A DNA stretch of 64,000 nt. It comes from CBDBBY01 sp965205055 (GTDB lineage Bacteria > Pseudomonadota > Alphaproteobacteria > Rhodobacterales > Rhodobacteraceae). Position numbers and translations under genes: made by a program. How positions within the stretch are numbered: the first letter of the stretch is position 1; every line of letters begins with the position of its first letter. Location of the stretch: positions 1,922,001 to 1,986,000 of the forward strand of contig OZ242030.1 of NCBI GenBank assembly GCA_965205055.1, read 5' to 3'. Below are positions 44,729 through 53,299 of the stretch, piece after piece. The notes below the pieces were generated by a model. It did no database searches. It was not told where the DNA came from and saw only the letters and a program-made list of their open reading frames with translations.

Positions 44729-45548
44729 CCGCAGCGACCTGATGACCAGATTTCGTGCCATGCGGGATGCGAAGGAACCCATAATCGGAGGCGGCGCCGG
44801 AACCGGCCTTTCCGCGAAGTGCGAAGAGGCCGGCGGGATCGACCTTATCGTAATCTACAATTCGGGTCGCTACCGGATGGCGGGCCGCGGATCGCTCGCA
44901 GGGCTGATGCCTTACGGGGATGCCAACGGCGTCGTGATGGAGATGGCGGGCGAAGTGCTTCCGGTCGTCAAGAATACCCCGGTCCTCGCCGGAGTTTGCG
45001 CAACGGATCCTTTCCGGCTGATGGACAAGTTTCTTGACGAGGTGAAGGCCGCCGGTTTTTCGGGCGTCCAGAATTTTCCGACGGTCGGCCTCATCGACGG
45101 AACGTTCCGCGAGAATATCGAAGAGACCGGAATGGGATACGGCCATGAGGTCGACATGATCGCGATGGCTGCGGGAAAGGACCTCTTGACCACGCCCTAT
45201 GTCTTCTCCGAAGAAGACGCCGCTGCAATGGCCGAGGCCGGCGCGGACATCATTGTCGTCCACCTCGGGCTCACGACGGGCGGCAGCATCGGGGCCGAGA
45301 CGGCGGTCACGCTCGAGAAAGCGCCGACTTTGACGGACGAATGGGCCGCGGCGGCGCTGGAGGTCAACCCGGATGCCATCGTGCTCGTTCACGGCGGCCC
45401 GGTCGCCATGCCGGAAGATGCCGACTACGTTCTGAGGAACACCGAAAACTGCCACGGATTCTACGGCGCATCGTCCATGGAACGCTTGCCGACTGAAATC
45501 GCTTTGACGGCGCAGACGGCGGAATTCAAGAAAATCGGTCGCAATTGA
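44721..45548 (+). CDS. phosphoenolpyruvate hydrolase-family TIM-barrel protein
   Basis: A 275-residue protein of the PEP-hydrolase-like (TIM-br_sig_trns) family. Key stretches are PIIGGGAGTGLSAKCEEAGG, DLIVIYNSGRYRMAGRGS, GVQNFPTVGLIDGTFREN, IIVVHLGLTTGGSIGAE and GFYGASSMERLP. This family is regularly encoded next to Tm-1-like proteins, and here it overlaps the Tm-1 fusion gene by eight bases. The barrel suggests a lyase or hydrolase. True reaction is not established. Confidence 0.85.
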   Translation: MFDRSDLMTRFRAMRDAKEPIIGGGAGTGLSAKCEEAGGIDLIVIYNSGRYRMAGRGSLAGLMPYGDANGVVMEMAGEVLPVVKNTPVLAGVCATDPFRLMDKFLDEVKAAGFSGVQNFPTVGLIDGTFRENIEETGMGYGHEVDMIAMAAGKDLLTTPYVFSEEDAAAMAEAGADIIVVHLGLTTGGSIGAETAVTLEKAPTLTDEWAAAALEVNPDAIVLVHGGPVAMPEDADYVLRNTENCHGFYGASSMERLPTEIALTAQTAEFKKIGRN

Positions 45549-45564
45549 AGGGGAAGGGACAAAG

Positions 45565-48273
45565 ATGACAGGGCAACTCATCGGACAGATCATCCTGTGG
45601 CTCATCGCTGCGGTGATCGCGATATTCATCCTCTATTGGGTGATGCATTGGCTCTATCGACGCTCCACGAAGGAAGTCGCATTCGTGCGGACAGGCTTCC
45701 TGGGAGAGAAAATTGTGATCGACGGCGGCGCATTCGTTTGGCCGATCATCCACGACATCACGCCGGTGAACATGAACTCCATGCAGCTCTCCGTGACGCG
45801 GGAGCGCGAAGACGCGTTGATCACGAAGGACCGGGTGCGCGTCGATGTGGACGCGGAATTCTACGTCCGCGTGGCCCACAGCAGGGAGGCCGTCAGCATC
45901 GCCGCGGCGACCCTCGGCAGGAGGGCTCTCGAGCCGGAAAGACTGCACGGGCTCCTGGAAGGCAAGTTCATTTCCGCCCTTCGCACCGTCGCCAGCGAAT
46001 TTACAATGGAAGAACTGCACGAAAACCGGAATGCATACGTTGCCCGCGTCCTGGAGTCGGCGCAGGTCGGTCTCGACAAGAACGGGCTGGAATTGGAAAG
46101 CGTCGCGGTGACCGACATCGACCAGACAGCCATCGAATTCTTCAATCCCTCGAACACCTTCGACGCCGCCGGCCTGACCAAGGTGGTTGAATCGATCGAG
46201 GAGCGCCGCAAGCTTCGCAACGACATCGAGCAAGACACGATGATCCGCATCCGAGAACGCAATTTGGAGGCGGAAAAGCAAGCGCTCGTAATCGAAAAGA
46301 AAAGCGAGGAGGCGCGCCTCGAACAGGAGCGCGAAGTCGAATTCCGCCGCGCGCAGCAGCGGGCGGATCTCGCCCGCGAACGCGCGGACCGCGAAAAGGA
46401 AGCCGAACAGGCAACACTCGCCTCGCGCGAGGCTATCGAGACGGCTCGGATTTCCAACGAGCACCAGATCGCCGAGGCGCGCATCGCTTCGGAGCGCGAC
46501 ATTCGTCAGCAGGAAATCGAGCGGCAGAAGATCATCGACGAAGCCGAAATCACGACGCGCGAAGCGATCGAGAGGGCGCGGATCAATCAGGAAAAGTCGG
46601 TTACATCCGAAAGGATCAAGACCCAGAAGGAAACCGATGCTGCCGAGATAACGGCCTCGGAAGCCATCGATAAAGCTCGCATTGCGCAGGAGATGGCGGT
46701 CACGCAAGCCCGCATCGCGAAAGAGCGCGAAACGCAAACCCAGGAGATTGAACGGCAGCGCGCCGTGGACGAAGCCGAAATCCTCGCCCGGGAAGGCGTC
46801 GAGCGCGCGCGCATTGCGCGGGAAAATGCGATCACCGAAGAACGGATCACGCTGGAGCAATCCACGCGCGAGCGCGAAATCGCACGAAATCTGGCCGTTC
46901 ATGAAGCCGAAATATCCAGCCGGGAAACAGCCGAGAAATTGCGCATCGCTCAGGAAAGGACGGTGGCGGCCGAGGAGATTTCCTCCGACCGCGAAACCCG
47001 CGCGCTTGAGATCGAACGCAACCGCGCGATCGACATGGCCAACATCCTGGCTCAGGAGGAGGTCAACGCCGCGCGGATAGGCGAAGAAGCCAAAACGCGA
47101 GCCGCCGAGATCTCGAAGGACGCCGAAATTCGCGGCCGCGAGATCGAGACGGCCGAGGCGATCGAAGCGGCGGAAATCAGCTCCCGGAGATTGGTCGAGC
47201 AGCAGCGGATCGAGAAGGAGGCGGAAACGAACGCCGATCGGATTGCTCGCGAAGAACGGATCAGAAATCTGGAGATCGCGCGCAACAGGAAGATCGACGC
47301 CGCACGGATTTCGGCCGACGAGGCCATCGAGACGGCTCGGGTGTCGAAAGACATGAAAGTCGACGCCGAAAAAATCCTCGCCGAGCGAGAGCTCGATTCC
47401 AGAAAGCTGGAGCGCAAGCAGACTCTGGAAAAACTTGAAGTCGCGAGAGTTCAGGCTTTGCGCGAGGCTGAAATCGCAAGCCAGGAGGAGGTGGAGCGCG
47501 CCAAGATTGCCTCCGAACTCGGACTTGATGAAGCCCGGATCGGCCACCAGAAGCAGCGCCGCAGGCTGGAGATCGAACGCGAGAAGGTTGTCGAGGAGGC
47601 TTCGATGGAAAAGGCGATCGCGCTGTATCAGAAGTCGCTTGAGGAAAGCGCCGCCGCGGCCGAGGCCGAATTTGCCCGCGCCCGCGCGGTCGAGGCCGCC
47701 GAGAAAGTGGCGACCGCGAAGGAGACCGAGGAGGCCAGCCGCCGGAAATCGGTGGATGTGGTCATGGCCGAGAAGGCCGCAGAGGAGATGCGGATCGCCG
47801 CAGAGGGCGAGCGTATTCGGGCCGCAGTCGAAGCCGAGGCTCAGAAGCTGATCAACGAAGCCGAGAATGTCCTTACCGACGAAGCGCGTCATTCACTCTT
47901 CAAGCGCAAGATGCTGGAGTATGTGGAGGGCATCGTCTCGGCGTCCGTCAAGCCGCTCGAGAACATCGACGAAATCAAGATCATGCAGCTTGGCGGCGGC
48001 ACTGGCTTGGACGCCGGGGGCGGCGGCGCCGGAGGTGGCGGAGTCGGCGGCCAAGGCCCCAGCCCGACCGACGAGGTGATCAATTCCGCGCTGCGCTACC
48101 GCGTTCAAGCTCCGATGATCGACAGCCTGCTCACGGACATCGGCATCGACGGTTCGGATCTCGCCAAGTCCAGCGTCCTTCGCGATGCCCAGGATCTCGC
48201 GCGAGCCGGAAACGAGGCCAAACGCTTGAAACGGAGCGATGCCGCCGAAAAATCCGAGGAAGGAAAGAAGTAA
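45565..48273 (+). CDS. giant flotillin (SPFH protein) with 44-residue hendecad repeats
   Basis: A 902-residue membrane-scaffold protein. Residues 8-31 form a transmembrane or hairpin helix (IILWLIAAVIAIFILYW). The SPFH/band-7 domain spans about 35-210 (EVAFVRTGFLGEKIVIDGG, DVDAEFYVRV). A very long charged coiled coil runs from ~215 to ~785. Between about 284 and 625 it is built of eight units, seven of 44 and one of 33 residues, each made of 11-residue blocks ending in isoleucine (such as AREGVERARI, ARENAITEERI). A glycine-rich linker (~805-822) and flotillin-like tail end it. Ordinary flotillins are about 450-700 residues. Location inside a transport/hydroxylase operon is unusual. Confidence 0.9.
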   Translation: MTGQLIGQIILWLIAAVIAIFILYWVMHWLYRRSTKEVAFVRTGFLGEKIVIDGGAFVWPIIHDITPVNMNSMQLSVTREREDALITKDRVRVDVDAEFYVRVAHSREAVSIAAATLGRRALEPERLHGLLEGKFISALRTVASEFTMEELHENRNAYVARVLESAQVGLDKNGLELESVAVTDIDQTAIEFFNPSNTFDAAGLTKVVESIEERRKLRNDIEQDTMIRIRERNLEAEKQALVIEKKSEEARLEQEREVEFRRAQQRADLARERADREKEAEQATLASREAIETARISNEHQIAEARIASERDIRQQEIERQKIIDEAEITTREAIERARINQEKSVTSERIKTQKETDAAEITASEAIDKARIAQEMAVTQARIAKERETQTQEIERQRAVDEAEILAREGVERARIARENAITEERITLEQSTREREIARNLAVHEAEISSRETAEKLRIAQERTVAAEEISSDRETRALEIERNRAIDMANILAQEEVNAARIGEEAKTRAAEISKDAEIRGREIETAEAIEAAEISSRRLVEQQRIEKEAETNADRIAREERIRNLEIARNRKIDAARISADEAIETARVSKDMKVDAEKILAERELDSRKLERKQTLEKLEVARVQALREAEIASQEEVERAKIASELGLDEARIGHQKQRRRLEIEREKVVEEASMEKAIALYQKSLEESAAAAEAEFARARAVEAAEKVATAKETEEASRRKSVDVVMAEKAAEEMRIAAEGERIRAAVEAEAQKLINEAENVLTDEARHSLFKRKMLEYVEGIVSASVKPLENIDEIKIMQLGGGTGLDAGGGGAGGGGVGGQGPSPTDEVINSALRYRVQAPMIDSLLTDIGIDGSDLAKSSVLRDAQDLARAGNEAKRLKRSDAAEKSEEGKK

Positions 48274-48711
48274 ATGGCGCGCGTCTACACTTCATCGGTG
48301 ATCAATGCCGGAGCGGGCCGCGTCTGGGAGCGGGTCAGGGACTTCAATGCCTTGCCTCGCTGGCACCCGCGCATCCGCGACAGCCGGATCGAAGATGCGC
48401 TGCCCTCCGACAAGGTCGGGTGCATCCGCAATTTCAATCTGCAGAACGGCGACAACATCCGCGAACGGCTTCTCGGGCTGAGCGACTACGACATGTTCTG
48501 CACCTACGCGATACTGGAAAGCCCGATGCCGCTTTCCGACTACATCGCGACGCTTCGGCTTACCCCTGTCACGGACGGCGATCGTTGTTTCGTCGAATGG
48601 TCGGCGGAGTTTTCGGCCGATCCGTCCGACGAGGACGCGCTGGTCAGCGGCATCGGCACGGACGTGTTTCAGGCCGGTTTCGACGCGCTGAAACGGCATT
48701 TCGGAAGCTGA
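48274..48711 (+). CDS. SRPBCC family protein 1 (polyketide-cyclase/CoxG-like fold)
   Basis: A 145-residue START-like protein: SSVINAGAGRVWERVRDFNALPRWHP at the front, then GCIRNFNLQNGDNIRERLLGLSDYD and a C-terminal helix. The fold forms a hydrophobic cavity. ATG lies directly after the flotillin stop, with GAGGAAAG upstream. CoxG, another SRPBCC protein, anchors CO dehydrogenase to the membrane in cox clusters, so this protein may link the molybdenum enzyme to membrane or flotillin. Ligand unknown. Confidence 0.82.
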   Translation: MARVYTSSVINAGAGRVWERVRDFNALPRWHPRIRDSRIEDALPSDKVGCIRNFNLQNGDNIRERLLGLSDYDMFCTYAILESPMPLSDYIATLRLTPVTDGDRCFVEWSAEFSADPSDEDALVSGIGTDVFQAGFDALKRHFGS

Positions 48712-48712
48712 G

Positions 48713-49159
48713 ATGGTCGCCGTCGTCCGCAGCACGATTCTGGACGCTCCGGTCGAAGCGGTCTGGGAGGTCATACGCGACTTCAACGGCCACGACGCAT
48801 GGCATCCGGCCGTGGACGCCAGCCAAATCGAGCGCGGACATCCGTCCGACAAGGTGGGCTGCGTGCGGCGGTTCAAACTAGCGGACGGCTCGGAACTGCG
48901 CGAGCAATTGCTGACGCTCTCGGACATGGAGCAGAGCTTCAGCTACTGCCTGCTCGAAACGCCGATCCCCCTTTTCAACTATGTGGCGCATTGCCGCCTG
49001 CTGCCTGTTACCGATGGAGACATCACATTCTGGGAATGGGAAAGCCGATTTGACACGCCCCTCGGCCGTGAAGGCGAGCTCGCGGAAATGGTCGGCACCG
49101 ATATCTACCTCGCCGGATTCGACGCCGTGCGCGCGCATATGGGGCTGGGGCCGGCATGA
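48713..49159 (+). CDS. SRPBCC family protein 2 (paralogue)
   Basis: A 148-residue paralogue of the preceding gene: STILDAPVEAVWEVIRDFNGHDAWHP, SDKVGCVRRFKLADGSELREQLL, and ETPIPLFNYVAHC. It starts two bases after the first ends and overlaps the FAD-subunit gene by four. A tandem duplication that has diverged considerably suggests a heterodimer or two ligands. Confidence 0.82.
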   Translation: MVAVVRSTILDAPVEAVWEVIRDFNGHDAWHPAVDASQIERGHPSDKVGCVRRFKLADGSELREQLLTLSDMEQSFSYCLLETPIPLFNYVAHCRLLPVTDGDITFWEWESRFDTPLGREGELAEMVGTDIYLAGFDAVRAHMGLGPA

Positions 49160-49953
49160 GCGTTTCCGTCGAGACATTCGCGTCGCTGTCGGAAGCCTCT
49201 TCGGCAATCCGCGACGGCGCGCAGTATCTCGGCGGCGGAACGATTGTCGTTGCCGACGCCAACTACGGCGCGCAGGATTTTACACGCATCGTGAGAACGA
49301 CCGACGCGTCGCTGCGCGTCATCCGGAATGAAGGCAACGAACTCAGGATCGGCGCAGGCGCCACCATGACGCAGGTCATGCAGTCCGCGGAGACGGGTTT
49401 TCTGGCTTCGGCCGCGCGGTCCGTGGCGGGACCGGCAGTGCGCAACATGGCGACGGTCGGCGGCAATCTTTTCGCCCGTCCGCCTTTCGGAGATTTCGGC
49501 GTCGCTTTGCTCGCGCTCGATGCCAGAATTGCCATGTCGGACGGACAGGTTCTGCCGGCGGAGGATTTCTTTGCCCGGCGCGAAACGCTCAAGGGACTGG
49601 TTTCGTCGATCTTGGTGCCCCGACCCGGCCCGCGCGCCTTTCGCTACCGCAAGGTCGCGCGAACCAAACCGAAAGGCGCGTCCGTCCTCTCCATCGCCGT
49701 TCATTTGCCGGGCGCGGGCCGCATGAGCGGCGCCAGAATCGCGTTCGGCGCAATGGGGCCAACCCCCTTGCGCGCGAAAAGCTCCGAGGCGGCGCTGGAA
49801 GGCGCCCGCCTCGATCCGAACGGCATACTCCCGGCGATCCGAAACTGTCTTGACGGGCTTGATCCGCAAGACGATGCGCTTTCTTCGGCCTGGTATCGGC
49901 GGGAAGTCGCTCCGGTGCATTTGCGCCGGGTGCTTCTGGGCGAGGAGAGCTAG
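49156..49953 (+). CDS. molybdenum hydroxylase FAD-binding subunit (CoxM type)
   Basis: A 265-residue medium subunit. The first FAD-binding segment is QYLGGGTIVVADANYG, and the second is TVGGNLFARPPFGDFGVALLALDA. A C-terminal CO-dehydrogenase flavoprotein domain ends around KARP-like positions (VHLRRVLL). It passes electrons from the iron-sulfur subunit to an acceptor. Starts in four-base overlap with the SRPBCC gene. Confidence 0.9.
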   Translation: MSVSVETFASLSEASSAIRDGAQYLGGGTIVVADANYGAQDFTRIVRTTDASLRVIRNEGNELRIGAGATMTQVMQSAETGFLASAARSVAGPAVRNMATVGGNLFARPPFGDFGVALLALDARIAMSDGQVLPAEDFFARRETLKGLVSSILVPRPGPRAFRYRKVARTKPKGASVLSIAVHLPGAGRMSGARIAFGAMGPTPLRAKSSEAALEGARLDPNGILPAIRNCLDGLDPQDDALSSAWYRREVAPVHLRRVLLGEES

Positions 49954-49954
49954 G

Positions 49955-50440
49955 TTGGCCAAGGCGCCGGTCCAGTTCACGCTGAACGGCAGGGCGACGG
50001 GCGTTTTCGCTCCGAGCGGCGCAAACCTCATTGATGTGCTTCGGCGCGAAGCGGGCGACTTGACGCCGAAGCAAGGCTGCGCCCAAGGGGGATGCGGCGC
50101 CTGTTCCGTCATGATTGACGGCGAGCTCCGTCTTGCGTGCCTGACCTTGGCGGAAACGGTTGAAGGCAAAAAAATCGAAACGGCCGCGTCCTTGTCCGAT
50201 GGCTCGAACCTGCATCCGCTTCAGGAGGCTTTCGTGCAAGGATTTGCCGCGCAGTGCGGATTCTGCACGCCCGGCATGCTGATGGCCGCCAGGGCATTGC
50301 TTGCGACCAACGCCAATCCCACCCGCGCTGACGTCGCCGAGGCAATTTCCGGCAACCTTTGCCGATGCACGGGCTACGAGCCGATCATCAACGCAATTCT
50401 GACGGCAGCGGCCGTGATGCGGGAAAGAGGGGGCAGATGA
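49955..50440 (+). CDS. molybdenum hydroxylase [2Fe-2S] subunit (CoxS type)
   Basis: A 161-residue small subunit starting at TTG (49955), with GAGGAG seven bases upstream and one base after the previous stop. The plant-type ferredoxin cluster is bound by Cys 42, 47, 50 and 62. The second cluster is in the helical domain, C100-x2-C103 and C135-x-C137 (CGFCTPG, NLCRCTGY). Complete set of eight cysteines, so functional. Confidence 0.93.
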   Translation: MAKAPVQFTLNGRATGVFAPSGANLIDVLRREAGDLTPKQGCAQGGCGACSVMIDGELRLACLTLAETVEGKKIETAASLSDGSNLHPLQEAFVQGFAAQCGFCTPGMLMAARALLATNANPTRADVAEAISGNLCRCTGYEPIINAILTAAAVMRERGGR

Positions 50441-52272
50441 GCAGCATCGAGTTTCGCAAAGACATTTTCGCGGACGAGCGCGCCGACGACCTGAACGAAA
50501 TCGGAAAACCGACGATCCGCCAGGATATCGTCGGGCATGTCACCGGACGGTCGAAATATTTCGACGATCATCTTTTCGACGGCTTGCTTCATATGCGGTG
50601 CGTGCGCTCTCCCCATCACGCTGCGCGGATCCGGTCCATTGACACCTCGACTGCGGAACGGATGCCGGGCGTGCAGCGAATCATCAGGCCCGCGGACGTG
50701 CCCGTCAATCTCAACACGCTCTTGTCCCTCATCAATTTCGGACGCGACGATGAACCGCTGCTGAGCGGCGAAAACGTCAACTACAAGGGCGAGCCGATCC
50801 TGGCTGTCGTGGCCGAAACCGAACGGGAAGCCCGCGACGCCGTCGCGGCCGTGCGGGTGGCGTGGGATGAGCGGCCGTTCGTGCTTGAAATCGAAGAGGC
50901 GCTGAAGCCGGATGCGCCCGCGGTCAACGCGGAGTATCCGAACAACACCTTCGACTATTACGATCTTTACGACCACCAGAAACTGAGGTTCGGCGACGTC
51001 GAAACAGCTCTTCGGCAGGCCGACAAGATCGTCGAGGGCGAATACCGAATGTCGCCTATCGAGCAGGCCCCGCTGGAGACATGCGGCGCGATCGCAGCGC
51101 CGGAGGACAACGGGCGCTTCGTCTGCCACACGTCCACCCAGGCGCTCTTCTTTTCGCTCGGCGTCACGGCCAAGCTGCTCGACATGCCCTCGGCGCGTCT
51201 GCATTTCGTCGGCGGAACGGTCGGCGGCGGATTCGGCGGCAAGGTCGACAGCCATCACGAGCCTCTGGCCGTGCTCGGCGCAATGCTTACCGGGCGCCCG
51301 GTCAAATACGCTTGGGACCGCGCCGAAGAAATGCAGGTCGGCGCGCCTCGGGGCGCGGAGCGCTGGCGCATTCGCGACGGCGTGATGAACGACGGCCGCA
51401 TCGTTGCGCGGGAGTTCACCGGCTTTTTCGACAGCGGCGCTTATACTCGCCTGTCGTCCTACGCCGTCGTCAAGGGCACAGGCCATCTTCCGGGGCCGTA
51501 TACGATCCCGAATGTCAGCTCGAACGTCTATTGCGTTTTCACGAACCGCACGCCCGCTACAGCCATGCGCGGCTTCGGCATCACCCATGTCGATTACGCC
51601 ATCGAGTGCCACATGGACAGGATCGCGGAAGCGGTCGGAATGAATCCGATCGAACTGCGAATCTTGAACGCCTACCGCGACGGAGACGTGAAGGCGCATC
51701 GGAGATTCGCGAAAAACTGCGCTCTTATCGAATGCTGCCAGGTTGCGGCGCAGAAGGCAGGCATTTCGCTGTCTTCGCAGGCCGCGTCGGCCAGCAGCAG
51801 GACCGGCGGCGGGATTGGCTGGCGGGCAGAGGTGCCGGAGACGGTGACCGACGATGCCGGGCGGATCGGCGACCGGCGCCGAAAGGAGGTCCCGCCCGAG
51901 CCGGGCGGCGGAGCCGCGAGCTTCGGCAGGGTGCCGGCGGGAACCATGGGCGAACTGGTCGAGGCCGCCGAGGTTCAGGACGCCGACATGCAGATCGATC
52001 CGACGCGCATCGGGCATTCGATCTCAAAGGCCGTGAAGCCCGCCGCGCCGGTTCCGGCACCGCCAATGCGACAAGCCCCGGTCGGGACCCGATTGCGCGA
52101 AACCCTGCCGGAATCTCAAATGCGAACCGCGGACGGCCACGCCCCCAAGCCAACTGCGCGACCCATGCCCGCGCCTGCGGCTGAACAAGCGGCGGGAATT
52201 GCCGAGCAGTCGGAACGCAAGTCAAGGCGGCCCGCGGTTTCGCGGTTCATAACCGGAACAAGGCGGCGCTGA
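50437..52272 (+). CDS. molybdenum hydroxylase large subunit, N-terminal part (split gene), with extra C-terminal tail
   Basis: A 611-residue protein. Residues 1-~440 cover the first half of a xanthine-dehydrogenase-type large subunit: IRQDIVGHVTGRSKYFDD, GGTVGGGFGGKVDSHHEP, TPATAMRGFGITHVDYA and ELRILNAYRDGD. AMRGFG replaces the CO dehydrogenase AYxCSFR loop, so this is not a CO dehydrogenase. From about 450 an alanine/proline-rich, low-complexity tail of about 160 residues follows, with no similarity I know. The C-terminal half is the next gene. ATG overlaps the CoxS stop. The gene is in frame and undamaged, so the split appears genuine. Confidence 0.85.
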   Translation: MSSIEFRKDIFADERADDLNEIGKPTIRQDIVGHVTGRSKYFDDHLFDGLLHMRCVRSPHHAARIRSIDTSTAERMPGVQRIIRPADVPVNLNTLLSLINFGRDDEPLLSGENVNYKGEPILAVVAETEREARDAVAAVRVAWDERPFVLEIEEALKPDAPAVNAEYPNNTFDYYDLYDHQKLRFGDVETALRQADKIVEGEYRMSPIEQAPLETCGAIAAPEDNGRFVCHTSTQALFFSLGVTAKLLDMPSARLHFVGGTVGGGFGGKVDSHHEPLAVLGAMLTGRPVKYAWDRAEEMQVGAPRGAERWRIRDGVMNDGRIVAREFTGFFDSGAYTRLSSYAVVKGTGHLPGPYTIPNVSSNVYCVFTNRTPATAMRGFGITHVDYAIECHMDRIAEAVGMNPIELRILNAYRDGDVKAHRRFAKNCALIECCQVAAQKAGISLSSQAASASSRTGGGIGWRAEVPETVTDDAGRIGDRRRKEVPPEPGGGAASFGRVPAGTMGELVEAAEVQDADMQIDPTRIGHSISKAVKPAAPVPAPPMRQAPVGTRLRETLPESQMRTADGHAPKPTARPMPAPAAEQAAGIAEQSERKSRRPAVSRFITGTRRR

Positions 52273-52273
52273 G

Positions 52274-53296
52274 ATGGCTGTTCACAAGGGCCGCGGGTTT
52301 GCCTGCATCAACTACCCGATCGGAATGAACCTCGGCGGCGACCCGAGCCAAGCGCTGGTGCACTCGACGCCCGACGGCAAGTTCAAGGTCGCATTGTCCG
52401 CCATCGATCTGGGTCAGGGCATGAAGTCGGTGACGCGCCAGATCGCGGCGGAGGCGCTCGGAGTGCCGATCGCCGACGTTCATGTCGACACGGCGGACAG
52501 CGACACCGGGCCGCACGACATGGGATCGTTCGCCTCGCGCGGAACCCATCGGATGGGCAACGCCGTCATTCGGGCGGCGACCGAGGCGCGCAAAGCTCTT
52601 TTGGAAGCGGCCGCCGACGAACTCGAGGTCGACGCGGGCGATTTGGAAACTGACGGGCGGGGAAACATCCAAGTCAAGGGATCGCCTTCACGTTCGATAA
52701 CCGTGGAAGACACCGCAGTCGCTGCGCAGTTCAAGCAAGGCAAGACGATTGCCGGACGCGGCATCTTCCTGATTCCGCCCTCGGATGCAGACCCGAACAC
52801 CGGCGAAATGTCCCCTGTGACCTGCTTTGCCCATGCCGCTCTGGTGGTTGATCTGGAAGTCGACGACGAGACAGGCGAAGTTTCGGTCACTGAAATCAAT
52901 TCGGCCTACGAAGTGGGACGGGCGCTCAATGAAAAGCTGATCGAGCAGCAATTGATCGGCGGCGCCTGGATGGGCGTGAGCCACGCGCTCTACGAGACCA
53001 CGGAACCATATTATCCGAACCGCGAACACGGACCGGGCGATTTCGTCGAATATATCCAGCCCGGCCCCGGCGATATCGCGAACCACAATATCGCTGTTCT
53101 TGAGCGTCCTGCCGAGGATGCGCCCTTCGGCGGCAAAGGTCCGGGCGAGATGTGCGCAAATCCAGTCATTCCGGCCATCGCCAACGCCGTCTACAACGCG
53201 GTCGGCGTAAGGTGCGACAGCCTGCCGATCACGCCCGAGAAAATACTGCGAGGTCTGCGCGCCAACGGCGGTGCGCGGCCGCAGACGCGAATCTGA
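52274..53296 (+). CDS. molybdenum hydroxylase large subunit, C-terminal part (split gene)
   Basis: A 340-residue protein with the second molybdopterin-binding half: LSAIDLGQGMKSVTRQIAAE (MoCo-binding GQG), DMGSFASRGTHRMGNAV, AYEVGRALNEKLIEQQLIGG and the catalytic glutamate in FGGKGPGEMCANPVIPAI. It begins one base after the preceding stop, with only a weak ribosome site, so translation is probably coupled. Together with the previous gene it rebuilds one full large subunit, interrupted by the novel tail. Confidence 0.88.
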   Translation: MAVHKGRGFACINYPIGMNLGGDPSQALVHSTPDGKFKVALSAIDLGQGMKSVTRQIAAEALGVPIADVHVDTADSDTGPHDMGSFASRGTHRMGNAVIRAATEARKALLEAAADELEVDAGDLETDGRGNIQVKGSPSRSITVEDTAVAAQFKQGKTIAGRGIFLIPPSDADPNTGEMSPVTCFAHAALVVDLEVDDETGEVSVTEINSAYEVGRALNEKLIEQQLIGGAWMGVSHALYETTEPYYPNREHGPGDFVEYIQPGPGDIANHNIAVLERPAEDAPFGGKGPGEMCANPVIPAIANAVYNAVGVRCDSLPITPEKILRGLRANGGARPQTRI

Positions 53297-53299
53297 TCC

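Noticed and set aside
45526..47892. 788-codon open frame antisense to the flotillin gene
   Set aside because: It mirrors the repetitive high-GC coiled coil; the peptide is monotonous (FDRF, RDFxL patterns), has no ribosome site and no family motif.
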